In this document: positions 10,811 through 22,965 of the stretch, piece after piece
Layout: every line of letters starts with the position of its first letter
How positions within the stretch are numbered: position 1 is the first letter of the stretch
DNA from: Gnetum montanum
Lineage: Eukaryota > Streptophyta > Gnetopsida > Gnetales > Gnetaceae
DNA: 64,000 bases
NCBI GenBank assembly: GCA_015680685.1
Contig: MNCI01003070.1
Span: 228,653-292,652 of the forward strand
Reading direction: 5' to 3'
The notes under the pieces: generated by a model
The model's database searches: none
What the model was told of the DNA's origin: nothing
What the model saw: only the letters and a program-made list of their open reading frames with translations
Translations under genes and position numbers: made by a program

Positions 10811-12957
10811 ATAGCAAGGTGGAAGTCCTCATGGATGACTTCTCCACTTATGGCAGTACATTCGAGTAAGCCTTGGACCACCTTGAGAAACTGCTAAAAA
10901 GATGTGTGGAAATAAACTCGTGACTCAATTAGCAAAAGAGCCATCTCATGATCTAAGAAGGCATTGTATTAGGGCATAGAATCTTACAAATAGTAATTGA
11001 GATAGACCTTTAAAAAATAAGGGTCATCTAAGGAATTACTTGCCAACCAAAAACTATAAAAGATGTCTGATCATTCCTTAAACACACTAGCTACTACCAA
11101 TGATTCATAGAGAATTTCTCTAAGATTATAAAACCATTGGTTGAGCTAATAAATAAATATGCTTCATTTGTCTAGACTAAGAAATGTGAAAAAGCATTCC
11201 AATAAATAAAGGAGAAACTTGTAGAAACTCTAATTCTAATGCACCTGACTAGTCCATACCATTTCATGTTATGATGGAGGCATCAAATTACACCTTGGGA
11301 GCTATGCTTATGTACTTAGATGACAAAAAATGTTCATATTACATCCACTATACAAGTTGAAGCATTATGGATGCACAACTGAATTACACCACCATAGAAA
11401 AAGAATTGATAGTAGTGGTGTTTGCTTTAGAGAAGTTCAAGTACTATATGCTTGAATATAAAGTATTTGTGCACACTAACAATAGTGCAATTCACTTCCT
11501 CATTAATAAGCCAACAGTGAGGCCCCATGTCATACATTGGTTGGTGATCTTACAAGAATTCAATCTTACAATGGTAGATTGAAAGGGAACTAAGAATGTG
11601 GTTGTTGACCACTTATCTTAGTTGCGATGAGACAAAAAATAGAAAGAATGTCCACTATCTAATCTATTTCCTGATGAACTTCTCTTTGCTAGGGCTATAG
11701 CTAAATAATTTTCCATTGAGCCTAAATGGTATGATGGCATTTTCACCTACTTTTTCATTTAAGAGATGCCACAAGGGTTGGACCACCAAAAGAAACAACA
11801 GTTTCTTCACTAGTTGAAATGCTTCATGGAGATCAATGGACATCTCTATAAGATGTGCATTGATGACTTGGTTCGTTGGTGTGTCCTTGATGCTAATCAA
11901 TTGTGCATCCTCTAGGATACTCATGAGGGTCCTTGTGGTAGCCACTATTCTTGGAGATGCATGACCATTAAAATCCTGATCATAGGGTATTACTGGCCAA
12001 CAATTTTCAAGGATGCTCACCAGTTTTTCCACTCTTGTGAATGCTACCAACAAGATGGTGGAATGACTACTCAAATGGAGGGACCTCAACAGTGGATTCA
12101 ACCATTAAAACCCTTCAACATCTAAGGCATTAGCTTCATGGATTCCATCACATCCATGTGAAATGGAAAGGTGTACATCATAGTCATTGTTGACTATTGT
12201 ACTAGTCATCACCAATTGTACATCTTCTACTACTACTTGATTTGTACAACACAATGCTATAAATAGGTTTGATGTACCACATGCATTAATTTTTGACAAT
12301 GGAACCTATTTTACAAGCGCTACCTTTTAGAAGCTTATGCAATGCTTTGAGATTGAACATAAACTAACAACACCCTACCATCCCCAAGCCAATGGTCAAG
12401 CTAAGGTTACAAATAGGAAAATCACAAAGATCATAATGAGAATTGTTAGTAAATATAGGAGAAACTACAACACAAAACTCAACGATGCCCTTTGGGCCTA
12501 TTGCTCAATGTGAAAGCTCCCTATAGGCTACTCTCCCTATGAGCTACTATACGAAAAATTACCAACACTTCCTATTTAATCCACGCTTTGTATACTTTTA
12601 ATAGCCTGTGAACTTGACCTTGACTTAAGTCTAGCACAAAAAAAAAGATTGATGAATTTTAAATTACTAAATGAAAATTGATTAGTGGCATTTTTATCTA
12701 ATGAGTTACACAAGGCATTCAACAAGAAGTGTCATGATGTTAGAATTAGGAAAGTCAAATTTCAACCAAGAGATAAGGTCCTCTCCTAGAACCCCACACA
12801 TGTACCTTAATAAACTAAGTTTCAAACATCGTGGGAAGGACCTTATATAATTTACAAAAATTTTTCTTTTGGGGCCATGATGATCTACAAACCTAAGAGC
12901 CTAGACAAAAAGTGGCTAGTCAACATACAACAAGTCAAACCTTTCCATGAGCCTAAG
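10811..12957 (+). pseudogene. Athila-like pol remnant: RT, RNase H, integrase (element B)
   Basis: Translation starts abruptly in the RT active site (VLMDDFSTYG at about 10825-10860) and follows the usual order: EGIVLGHRI, an SYYQ-FIENFSKI block, the RNase H segment with YTTIEKELIVVVFALEKF (11367-11582), and an integrase with a zinc-finger half near 11930-12060, SFMDSITS around 12135, QANGQA-V near 12395, and a C-terminal GPYIIY / SFGAM block to about 12900. The MDDFS-YG motif and the KRC-E-N-LN wording are those of the Athila lineage. Protease and the first half of RT are missing; the 5' edge abuts the LTR. Many TAG/TAA stops and some frameshifts are present. Confidence 0.88.
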
Positions 12958-14986
12958 TAAGATAGTGCAACAAATGCCTCATCGGATAGACAACCATGCT
13001 CAATCTCTTAGATATCCTCCTTTCAATCTAGTGATGGGGGAGATGGCCATCCATGCTAACTATATAAGCAACTCCTCAACTTTTCATCTTTTTGTTTTAC
13101 ACATTGTTATTTTTATAACTTTTTGTTTTACACGTTCTTTATCTTACACCTTTTTTTTACATTATTAATTTTTTAAAATTTTTGTCTTACAACATCATTA
13201 GTTCATTTTATTTTTCTTAAATATTTTACAATTTCTAGTATATTTTCTTTATTTTGGTGTGATTTTCCTATTGTTTTTTAATAATAATGTGCCTTATTGC
13301 CAACTAGGTACAATGTAGTTGTTTGACGTGGGTATTTGCTATCCAGTTATTTGATTGTTAGTGTCTAGATTATAGCTTTGAATTTTGTTATTGATAACTA
13401 GGACATGGTTTCTTTTTCATGAAATAAGCAGTGAGTCCACAAAATTCACCCATCCACAAACTCTATGATTTTCCTTGTTTTGGAAGTATGAGGTCCCTTT
13501 TCCATTAATAAAGCTTTAATGAACTTGTGACCTTGGTAGTTTCCAAACCTGGAAAGGACTCACAGGTTTGAACAAGGTGTGACTTCAAGGGGACTCAGTA
13601 CTCTTTGTGCCTTTCTACTTTCTTAGGTGCATGTGTATTTTCATGGATTTCTTACCATTCTATGTTAACCAATAACAAGAAGTTAAATAATTCTTTGCAT
13701 GGTGTGGTTTCCATTCCATAGAAAATAATTGAAATTTAAATCACACCACTTAGAAAAAATAAATGGGCTATGAGCACTAGTTATAGGACTAGAAAGACAT
13801 GTTACTCATTCTTGAAATTCCCCTCTAATTAATTCCCTTTCTCACTTCCTACCTCTCTATTTTTCTTAAATAAGGAATGGTGGTTATTTTGTGGGAACAC
13901 TCTTATATCTTAAGGGGGTGGACTAGTCTTAAAATGGTGATGCGAAGTCACTAAATGTGGTTAGTTTTGGTCTAGACTAAGGATGGGTTTTATTAGGTCA
14001 TTTAACCACAAAATTCACAAGGGACTTCATGTGACCTTAATCAAGAACTTTATTTCACTCTCTCTCATCCATATATGTTTTCCATGTCTCACCTCACTAC
14101 CAATTTCATATTCTTATTTAATGTCTTGGTTTGATTTGTCAAAATTCTTAGGTACTGTCTTCTGGATTTTTGTACTTAACTTTCCATAACCATTAATCAT
14201 CCATGGGGCCCATGGACTTCTCAGTTTGAAGTTATGCAAAGGTAATAAAGGGCATGTTCCTACTTTGGGGAGGATCCACTTGCATACCTTTTGGTGGGGT
14301 TAGTTAAGTTCTTTATCCTCAGGCATCCTCACTATCAAACCCTTTTGCATGTCCATCAATGACATCTAATTGTGGGCATCTTCACAACATTTTTCAGTGA
14401 AATTATCCTTTTATTATTGTGAATTCTTTAACCATTTACAAGCATTTAATCACATTTGGGATTTTCATAATTTAATAATGGACCATTTATCCATTTCACC
14501 CTATTTTTCAATATTTCCACTAAGACTATTAAAGGAATGAATCCACCATAATCAAAGCCTAGCCACGTGTAACCACCGATGAGACAAGGTATCTAATAGC
14601 TATACGTTACACATTACACACTAATTTGTGATTTTGTTATGATTTTAGTGGGAAGAATGGACTGGAAGTGGGATTGTCTTCACTAAGAAAGACATAGCAG
14701 CACCATGTGATGAGGACCATTTATTATCGTTGGATCTTCTCCATCACTCTTCAGCTACTAGAGGAGTTGGATGTCAGTTTTGTCCAAGGTATTCAATTCT
14801 ATTGTCATGAACATCCAATTTTGTAAAATATTATAAATCCATACACTTTGACACTCAGAGTTTATCTATTCCATTTGAGTTAGTTTGTATGTTAGTCAAT
14901 AATCCCATACCTTCCCAATATTTTGTAACAAACTTGTTCCTCCTCTTATTCACTTGAGGATGAGCTGTCATTCAATCATGGGGGTA
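12958..14986 (+). mobile_element. Athila-like 3' untranslated region (element B)
   Basis: Post-integrase region homologous to 7735-9914. It has a T-rich stretch (13080-13300), a block around ACTAGTTATAGGACTAGAAA (13775) and a final CACTTGAGGATGAGC plus purine tract ATGGGGGTA at 14979-14986. In intact Athila elements an env-like ORF can lie here, but no plausible protein survives. Confidence 0.6.
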
Positions 14987-15860
14987 TGATGAATCATGTT
15001 TTTCTTGGCTCCAATATTGGATATGAGATATCGGAGCCCTAATATCAAATACGTGATATCGGGTCCCTAGATGTGATGTCAAATATCTGATATCATAGGG
15101 TGTGTGTTGACTTATAAATATAGCACTTGGGCACACTGTTTGGCATAGTTTTTTGTCATAGCATAGCAGAGCTCTTGTAGCTTTTTTCCCTAGAGTTAAA
15201 ATATTTTCCAAAGTGCTCGTAGCAGGAGTCATTGAGTGTACAGATCATTATTCAAACACTATTATACCTAAGCAAAGTAGCGTGTGCAATAATAAAGATG
15301 AGCTTTTTGATCAAACCTTGTAGTACCTTGGCTAGCTTAAATATTTTATTCATGCATTTAATGTTTTTGTGCAATTTCATTTAATACTGCCAAGTAATTA
15401 AGCTAAAGTAAGTTAGTTCAATTAGATAGAAATTAATTAAGCACATAAGTATGACTACTTCGAGCATGCACATGACACTTAGTAACCCTAGTAATGCTTA
15501 ACATTTGGTAACCTAGTAGCCTCATATGTGTTTAAGATATGCACAGAAAGTGGGACTAGATACTTATGTTAAGATAGTTTGTTATCAATGAGTAATAGAT
15601 TAACTAAATTGATTTATAAATTAAGTTTTAACCTATTGTTAATCGTAGAAAAATAAAATATAAAATAATAAAAATCATGAGCCTTAATTACACTTAGCCA
15701 AACAATTAAGCTCCACAAGTATAGTTGAGAAGACAATAATTATCATGATTAGCTTTCGTGTCTTGGAACCAGTGTACTTAGGAACTTCAAGTCTATGAAA
15801 TTCGACATGATCACATGTGAATTCATATGGTTGGACGTAGGGGTACCTTGTCACTCATCA
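14987..15860 (+). repeat. Athila-like 3' LTR (element B)
   Basis: Starts TGATGAAT after the purine tract and ends TCACTCATCA. TATAAATA is at 15113-15120. Its first 200 bp differ strongly from the LTR at 9915, with a GATATCGG-type repeat instead of the TAGGCC repeat, while the last 500 bp align. A and B are therefore related but different subfamilies, or the U3 has been exchanged. Confidence 0.8.
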
Positions 15861-16128
15861 TCAAATACAACAATTCTTAAATAAAGATCTGTACACTCTT
15901 TAACTCCTACTACAAATACTTAGAAAAATATTCTAAGTTTCAAGTAAGAAACCTGTAAGAGCTCCACTACAATTATGACAAAAGATGTGATAAAAATAAT
16001 GGATGAGTGTGTATTTATAGGTGAATATAAACACTGTGTCAATGAGGCCACGTCAACACATCAAATGCGATGTTGACAAGGTTGCATCAATGAGGCCTTG
16101 TTAATGCAATCCATGATGTGACTCATCA
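15861..16128 (-). repeat. truncated Athila-like LTR (element C)
   Basis: On the minus strand it starts TGATGAGTCACATCATGG at 16128, after a purine tract (16138-16129, AGTCATAGGGTA region). It carries TATAAATA at 16019-16012 and aligns with the R/U5 part of the LTR at 14987 (GTGTACAGATC). It stops at the junction with the plus-strand LTR, so about 600 bp of its 3' part are missing. The two LTRs lie tail to tail. Confidence 0.75.
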
Positions 16129-16379
16129 TACCCTATGACTAAATGAAAACTTGTTCTTGAGTGAACAAAAGGATGAAAAAATTTCTTACAAAATATTTGG
16201 AAAGGTATGGGATTATTAACAAATAAAATAATGCATGAACATCATGACAAAAACTAAGTGTCTAAGTGTATGAAATAATAATCATTACAAAATTTTTGTG
16301 TTCGAGATAACAAAATTAAACACTAAGACAAAAATGAAAAACATAATTCCTTTGATAGCACAAATATAAAGAAGAAGTT

Positions 16380-19220
16380 CAAATAGTCCCAGGTAGTGGA
16401 GGCTCCTAAGGATCCAAAGGACCTTCTCTTGCTTTAGGGGCACATGGTGGTTTAGGCGATTATGGTTGTCCTATGATAAATACAACTTCTGGCAGAAGAT
16501 GAAAGGAATCCAATAGTGTCTTCATCTTCTCCTCCTTACTCTTGGGATTTTTCATAGTCCACATTGCATCCTGGATGTGGACCAATGTGGAAACATCCCA
16601 ACGATAGGGCATTGCTAAGCATAGGTCATTTACATTAATAAACCAGGTAGTGAGAAGTTTGTGTTCAACATCGAATATCTTTATGCATTTTGTAGCTCTT
16701 GGTAATCACTCATTCTCCTAGCCAAGTTCTTAGCTATAGACCATTAATCAATGAAGCACTACCTAAGAACATCAAGTTCTACATTTGACACCTCAAGCTT
16801 CTACTTGATGTCTTTGTGATGCTTGAACTCAGCTTCATACAACATGTACAAATTAGCCACCTATTTCTCCAATTCAAACCATGGTCGTCCAACAGTTAGC
16901 ATCACTAGATTTACATAACAAAGATTGACAAGCTCCATGTACTTTGTCATCTCCTTGATCTATAGCTCCTTCATGCAAATCTCTACCTTGTTATAGTCAT
17001 TGAGCTCATCAAAAATAGGCTTCTAAACATCACCTCCTTTATGAAGTTGCTAGAGCACCTCATTAACTTTCACCTTCACCATCTAAGTATGCTTTTTATT
17101 AATTTATTTTTGTAGATCAACGTGATCTTTGTAGTGATTTTTGACTCTCTAAAATTTGAGAGCCTCATTTTTCTAGATGGCTACCTCTATTGCAAATTTT
17201 TGGTGCAGGACCTAGACTTCCTCCATGGAGAGATTTCTATTTTTTGTTGCTAATCCTCTCAATTTAGTGTTTACTCTAGCTAGTTGCTCCTGCTGTTGAT
17301 GTATGTAGTCTATTATTTATTACTTTTACACATCAACATTCCATAGGTAGTGATTTTCTATGGTCAAAGTGACATTCTCTTGGTAAGTTTGATCCAATGC
17401 CTTTTGGATATTATGCATGGTGACATCAACCAAGGATTGATCAAAGATCATCATCTCCTTCACATCCTTAGCCTTCTTAAACTTTTCTTGAAGCTATTGA
17501 AAAGCTTCATCATAGGTTAGTGTAGGGTTGAGAAATGTAGGGTCAACAAGGTAGGCTCTTAATTTAGTAACCTCCAAAGCTAGGCATTGGATTTGAGCGT
17601 GGGATATTTTGAGTTGTCCTTCTATGATGATGCATTTGCCCCTTGCTTTCAATAGTTCCAACTTGGTAGCATTGATTGTATCTAGAAGGTCAAAGATATC
17701 CAAAATCGTTTACTCAATCCCCACCATTCGATCTAGTAACTCCTTGTGCTAGGTCGTGCTTAATCTACTAATAACTATTCTTGCCTACATCCATACATCT
17801 CTTAGTGTAGAAACATCTGGTATAGATGCCATAAGTATGTTCAATGCCTTGAAAATTCTATCAGAAACTACCTCTACTACTGTCTCCTACTTATGGTGCT
17901 GCATTGCAAAGACAATTTCCCCCTCACCTTCCTCTAGATGCACCAAGAAAGTAGCAGCATTACTAGAGATTTCTAGGAATTACTACTATCATGAGAGAGA
18001 GACCCTTACCTCTCAAGTGATAGGATTTGATCTCATAGGCAACTACATTCTTTGGGCTAAGAAAACTGGTCCACCTTCCTTCATCTAGCTTATGATTCAA
18101 ACCATTTCATTATGGTGACTCATTGCTAGATGATACATAGATGGATTACCACCACTCATTCCTGCTTGTTGCTCCTACTCATGCAAAAGCTACTCTTAGA
18201 TCTCACATATTTGTTCAAGGGTAGCATGGGACTATAGCATGGTTTTGTGAGTGGACATAGGATGTGGTGGTTGCTAGTCCTCTTTCTTAGTTGTGATAGG
18301 GGTCTTATCTTTCATCATTTCAATGCAAGAGACAAAAGGAGCATACTTGATTGTATCATTGGCATAGTAAACTATTTTTTTCCTTTTGCATAGTTTTATG
18401 ATGAGGTAGGGAAAGTGTAGGGCCTTCCTTTCACATTATGTTTTCTTAAATTGCTTCTCTATCTCTAAATAGATCAACTATGGAAGGTTCATAGAAAATT
18501 TTCCACTTAGAGTAGCACACACATGGGTGGAAAAGGCAGTCACCTTACTAAGGCTCACAATCAAATTGAGGTGATAGGCCACTATCTTGAAATGCACACA
18601 CTCTGCTAGGGTGAGTACATCATACTCCTTGTGATCCACTACATAACATTACTAGGTCCACTTCTTATTTGCCTCATGTTCTACTTGTGTGAAGATCTTT
18701 GTTAAATTTTTTATAATATTAGGCAACACAAAGGCCTGTGCAATGGCCTTCATTGAGTAAGACACCTGAATGTTCTTGATCTTCATAGTCACTTCCACCT
18801 ACCTACCATTCCAAAAGAGATGTCTCTCCCATGTACCATTCTCCACTGAAAGTGATGATTGGCCACATGGGAGAGTTCTACAACTACATCTTGACATATA
18901 GTGGAGCATGTGCTAAGAATGGTCCAAAGTTTAATTCTTGGAGAACTAAGCATTGGATGTCATGAGGCTTGAATCAATGTGACCTCTAGTCTTAGCATTG
19001 ATCTTGGTGCCTCATCTCGATGGGATTGTTTAGGTACAACCACATCCTTAAGAATCTATTGGACATATTACTCTATGACCTCCTCATAAAGAGGTCCTAT
19101 CACATTAGTTTCTACAACCTATTTTTGGACTTGTTCTTGTTCCTCTCTTCTAGTTCTAGGCCATTTGTCCCTTGGTTGTGATGGTCCTTCTTCCTACAAG
19201 CATTTTGATCTAGGTGCCAT
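16380..19220 (-). pseudogene. decayed ORF at the Athila env position, coiled-coil rich (element C)
   Basis: Between integrase and the 3' LTR on the minus strand lies a long decayed frame. A plausible start is the ATG at about 19218, giving MAPRSK followed by a charged, proline-containing N-terminus. The clearest segment is 17703-17494, a leucine- and lysine-rich helix-like stretch. Further charged, E/K/Q-rich helix-forming sequence continues to about 16600 with many stops. Athila elements often have an extra ORF in this position (env-like or plant-mobile-domain-like). I do not see a signal peptide or transmembrane block that would prove env, so the function is left open. Confidence 0.45.
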
Positions 19221-19850
19221 CTGTAATCACAGCATGGCCAGGGATTAGCACTTATTATGTAACTTACAAACATTTGAAATACCTTATCTCTTGGGGTAGT
19301 TACACTTGGCTAAGTTGTGATCATGGTTGATTTGATTATTTTAATATTATTTTATTCATTAAACCCATGGAGAACTTAGAAAAATTATAAAAAATTATAT
19401 GTAAAAAATTATTATGGATGACATAGACTCACTGTTTGTTCCATGAAAAAGAAATTGGCTTAGTCATCAATCATCAAAATTCAAAAATAGAAAGTAGACA
19501 TTAGCAATCAAAAACATTAGGTACAAACCACCATTAGCAAATAGCTACAGCATCACTAAGTCCTATTGGAAATAAAGCACTTTTATTAGAAAACAAGAAA
19601 AATTCACACCAAAATAAAGTAAAGTATACATGAAATTGTAAAAATATTCAAGAAAAATAAAACATACTAACAATGTTGTAAAACAAAAATTTGAAAAAAA
19701 TAATAAAGTATAAAAAAAATGGTATAGAAATAAAGAAAGTGTAAAACAAATAGATGTAAAACAAAAAAGTAAAAAAACTGAGGAGCCACTTATATATATG
19801 CATGGATGGTCATCTTTCCCATGACTAAGTTGAAAGGAGATCTGAAAGAT
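19221..19850. other. AT-rich spacer of element C
   Basis: No gene. On the minus strand it corresponds to the T-rich spacer after integrase seen at 13040-13400 in element B, including the equivalent of GTCATGGGAAAGATGACCAT near 19805-19825. Runs of A reflect the reverse complement of that T-rich spacer. Confidence 0.5.
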
Positions 19851-22150
19851 TGAGTGACGTCATTCATCCAATGAGGTGTTGCTTGCACTAGCTTGTGTGG
19901 GCTCATGGAAAGGCTTAAGTTGCTACATGTTGGCCAATTCCTTTTTATTTGAGATTTCAAGTTTGTAGATCAACATGGCCCTAGAAGAAAAGATTTCATA
20001 TATGATATAAGGTTCTTTCCAGAACATCTAGAACTTAGTTCATTATGGTGTGTATGTGGGATTCCAGTAGAGAACCTTGTCTCTAAGTTGAAATTTCAGT
20101 TTCCTTATCCTAAGGCCATGGCATTGTTTACTGAATGCTTTGTGCACTTCATTCAAGGATAGGGCCACCAATTGATCCTAATCTAGGACATTAAGGTTGA
20201 TCAATCTCTCTTTTTGTATTAGGGTCAAGTCAAGTTTAAGGTCACAAGCTATTGAAAGTTTACAAAGCTTAGATTAAATTGGAAGAGTTGGTAATTTTCT
20301 ATACACCAGCTCATAGGGAGAGTAGCCTATAGGAAGTTTCCACGTTGAGTAGTATGCCTATAGGGTATCATTAAGTTTGGTGCTCCAGTCTCTCCTATAT
20401 TTACTAATTATTATTGTTAAGGTTTTTGTGATTTCCCCTATTGGTAACCTCTGCTTGACCATTACCTTGGGAATGGTAGAGTGTTATTAATTTATGTTCA
20501 ACCCCTAAGCATTGCATGAGCTTGCAAAAAGTAGCACCTATAAAATCAGTACCATTGTTAGAAATTAGTGCACATGGTACTCCAAACCTATTTACAACCT
20601 TTTTTTATACAAAATATGTAGCAATGGAAGATGTACAGTTGGTGAAAATAGCTAACAATGACTATTATGTATGCTTTTCCATTTCACATGGGTGTGATGG
20701 GATCTATGAAGTCTATGCCCCAGATGTCAAAGGGTTCCAATGGTTGGATCCACTAACAAGTTCCCTCCATTCAAGCGATCATCCCACCATCTCATTAACA
20801 GATATCACAAGAGCAGATGAATTGGTGGACATCCCTGAAGATTGTTGGCCATGCATCTCTCTACATAGTGGCCTCCACAAGGACCCTCATGAACATCTTG
20901 AAGAATTCATAGTTGGTTAGCATTAAGAACACGCCAATAAATCAGGCCATTGGTGCACACCTTGTAAAGATGTTCATTAATTTCCATGAAGCATTTGGCC
21001 TAATGAAGAAACTATTGTTTCTTCTGGTGGTTTAACTCTTGTGGCATTTCTTGAGTGAGAAGATAAGTGAGGATGCCATCATACCATTTTTTGCTCAACA
21101 AGAACTTGTTCATTTATTGCACCAGCAAAGAGGAGTTCATCAAGAAACTAATTAGAGAGTGGGCTCTCATCTTCTTTCTTATTCCATCATAACCAAGATA
21201 AGTGATTAGTGATCACATTCTTACTCCCCTTCTGATCTACCATTATAAGATCAAACTCCTATAAGATCACTAGCCAACGTATGACATGGGAGCTCATCAT
21301 TAGTTTATTCATTAGGAAGTGAATGGCACTATGGTCAGTGTGCATAAACACCTCATATCCAAGCACATACTGCCTAAATTTCTTCAAAGCATACACCACA
21401 GCCATGAACTCTTTCTCCATTGTGGTGTAATTGAGCTATGCACCCACAATGCTTTGGCTTGCATAGTGGATGCCATATGGACATTTTTGATTATCCAACT
21501 ACATAAGCACATCTCCCAAGACATAGTTGGATCCATCTATCATGATGGAAAATAAATGGGACCAATCAAGTACTTGTAGAATTAGAGTCTCTACAAGCCT
21601 CTTTTTAAGCAACTAGAATGTCTTTTCACATTCCTTGATCCACATGAATGGAACATCTTTCTTTGTGAGCTCAACCAATATTTTTTTGATCCTAGAAAAA
21701 TTCTCTATGAATCATTAGTAGTAGCCAGTGTGTCCAAGGAATTACAAGACATCTTTAATAGTTTTCAGTTGGTAGATTATTTCTTAGATGATCCAAATAT
21801 TTTTTGGTCTATCTTAATCCCTACTTGAGAAATTTTGTGCCCCAACATAATGCCCTCCTAGACCATGAGATGACTCATTTATCAATTGAGCCGAAGCTTA
21901 GTCTCCACACACCTTTTAAGCACTTTCTCAAGGTGATCTAGGGCTTGTGCACATGTAGCACCATAGGTGGAGAATTCATCTATGAAGACTTCCAACCCAC
22001 TACCAATCTACTGCTAAAAATGCTTAAGACCAAGCATTAATAATTTGCAAGGGCATTGAATAGACTAAAGGGCATCTTACGATATGCAAAAGTCCCCTAG
22101 GGACTTGTTGGTGTCACGATAAACCATTCCATGGAGTAGTAGTTGAAGCT
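19851..22150 (-). pseudogene. Athila-like pol remnant: RT, RNase H, integrase (element C)
   Basis: Minus-strand pol, read from high to low coordinates: RT with GTFAYRKMPFSLFNAL (about 22100-22050), the active-site region VFIDEFSTYG near 21980 (second catalytic Asp replaced by Glu), EGIMLGHKIS; RNase H around 21550-21200; integrase about 21050-19860, ending in the KPFHEP block. It is close to element B along its length: the opposite-strand frame at 20516-20920 mirrors the one at 11664-12299. Stops and frameshifts are frequent. The 5' side breaks off near 22150, where unrelated condensin-like sequence begins. Confidence 0.88.
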
Positions 22151-22163
22151 AATACAATTTAAA

Positions 22164-22965
22164 ATAAATGAGATTGATACATCTAAGAATCTAGGAGAAA
22201 TATCTTAGGAAGTTAATATCAATACTGAATGGGGTGTGACTGCATCTAAAGATGCAAGGCTATATTCTCTTGTTGAAAGGTTACAAAGGAAGTTATTTCA
22301 AGTGGATAAAACAAAGAGTTCTTAATTGGTTTATGTGCACTGGTTGTTGTAGAAAATTATGCAAAAACTATAATATTTTGAATTTTTTTTAGGACAACAG
22401 GCCTCTACCATATTAGCTCTTGGCAAACCCATGCTTATTGATGGTGATTTCTGTAAAGCAAATTGACAACTTTTCATAGTGGGCCAAAATACCATTGCCA
22501 ATACCATTCAATCCAATTGTGTTATTGCATTAATCAAACCTCATGTGCTTATACTATCACATTTTATACTAATTGGTATGATGAAGTTTAGGGGCTACAT
22601 CAACAAAATGGCTTTTTGTTTAAAGGATGATGATGTTTGGATGTCTAATTTTGCCAAAATATTTTATTTGTGAACTTTCAAAGAAAGAAAATAATATTGT
22701 ATATAATTTACTACTAGATATTTTAAGTTGTATACCTAAGGAATCATTTCTACAATATCATGAAATCGAGCTTATTAAGAAGGATGAACAAAATGATGGT
22801 TTCATAGAAAAATTGTGTCATTAATTTTACTATGTAATCTACAAAAATAATGGAAGTATCTTACATAATTTCCAGTTGAATTACATTGAAATAAGATTGA
22901 AAAAGTTACGAACACTCCTTAGCTAAGGATGCTGTAATCAACTACTTCAAAACAAAATAAACATC
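22164..22965 (+). pseudogene. condensin complex subunit 1 (CAP-D2) gene fragment
   Basis: Pieces of a CAP-D2-like protein appear in the correct order: VTASKDARLYSLVERL (22225), LIGLCALVVVENYAKTII after a frameshift (22325), LALGKPMLIDGDFCKAN (22420), IQSNCVIAL (22510), LILSHFILIGMMKFRGYI (22547), FCLKDDDVW, then IVYNLLLDILSCIPKESF (22697), KKDEQNDGFIEKLCH (22780) and SYEHSLAKDAVINYF (22905). These match the conserved HEAT-repeat region of condensin subunit 1 (LVLSHLILNDM-KVKG, IYNLLPDILS, IKKDKQ-E-LVEKLC). A TTTTTTTTAG|GA junction at about 22401 looks like a retained splice acceptor, so this is a genomic piece and not a processed cDNA. Several exon parts are missing and frames are broken. Confidence 0.7.

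Noticed and set aside
20516-20920. 134-codon plus-strand open frame
   Set aside because: It is the reverse strand of the integrase of element C; the same shadow appears opposite the integrase of element B at 11664-12299.
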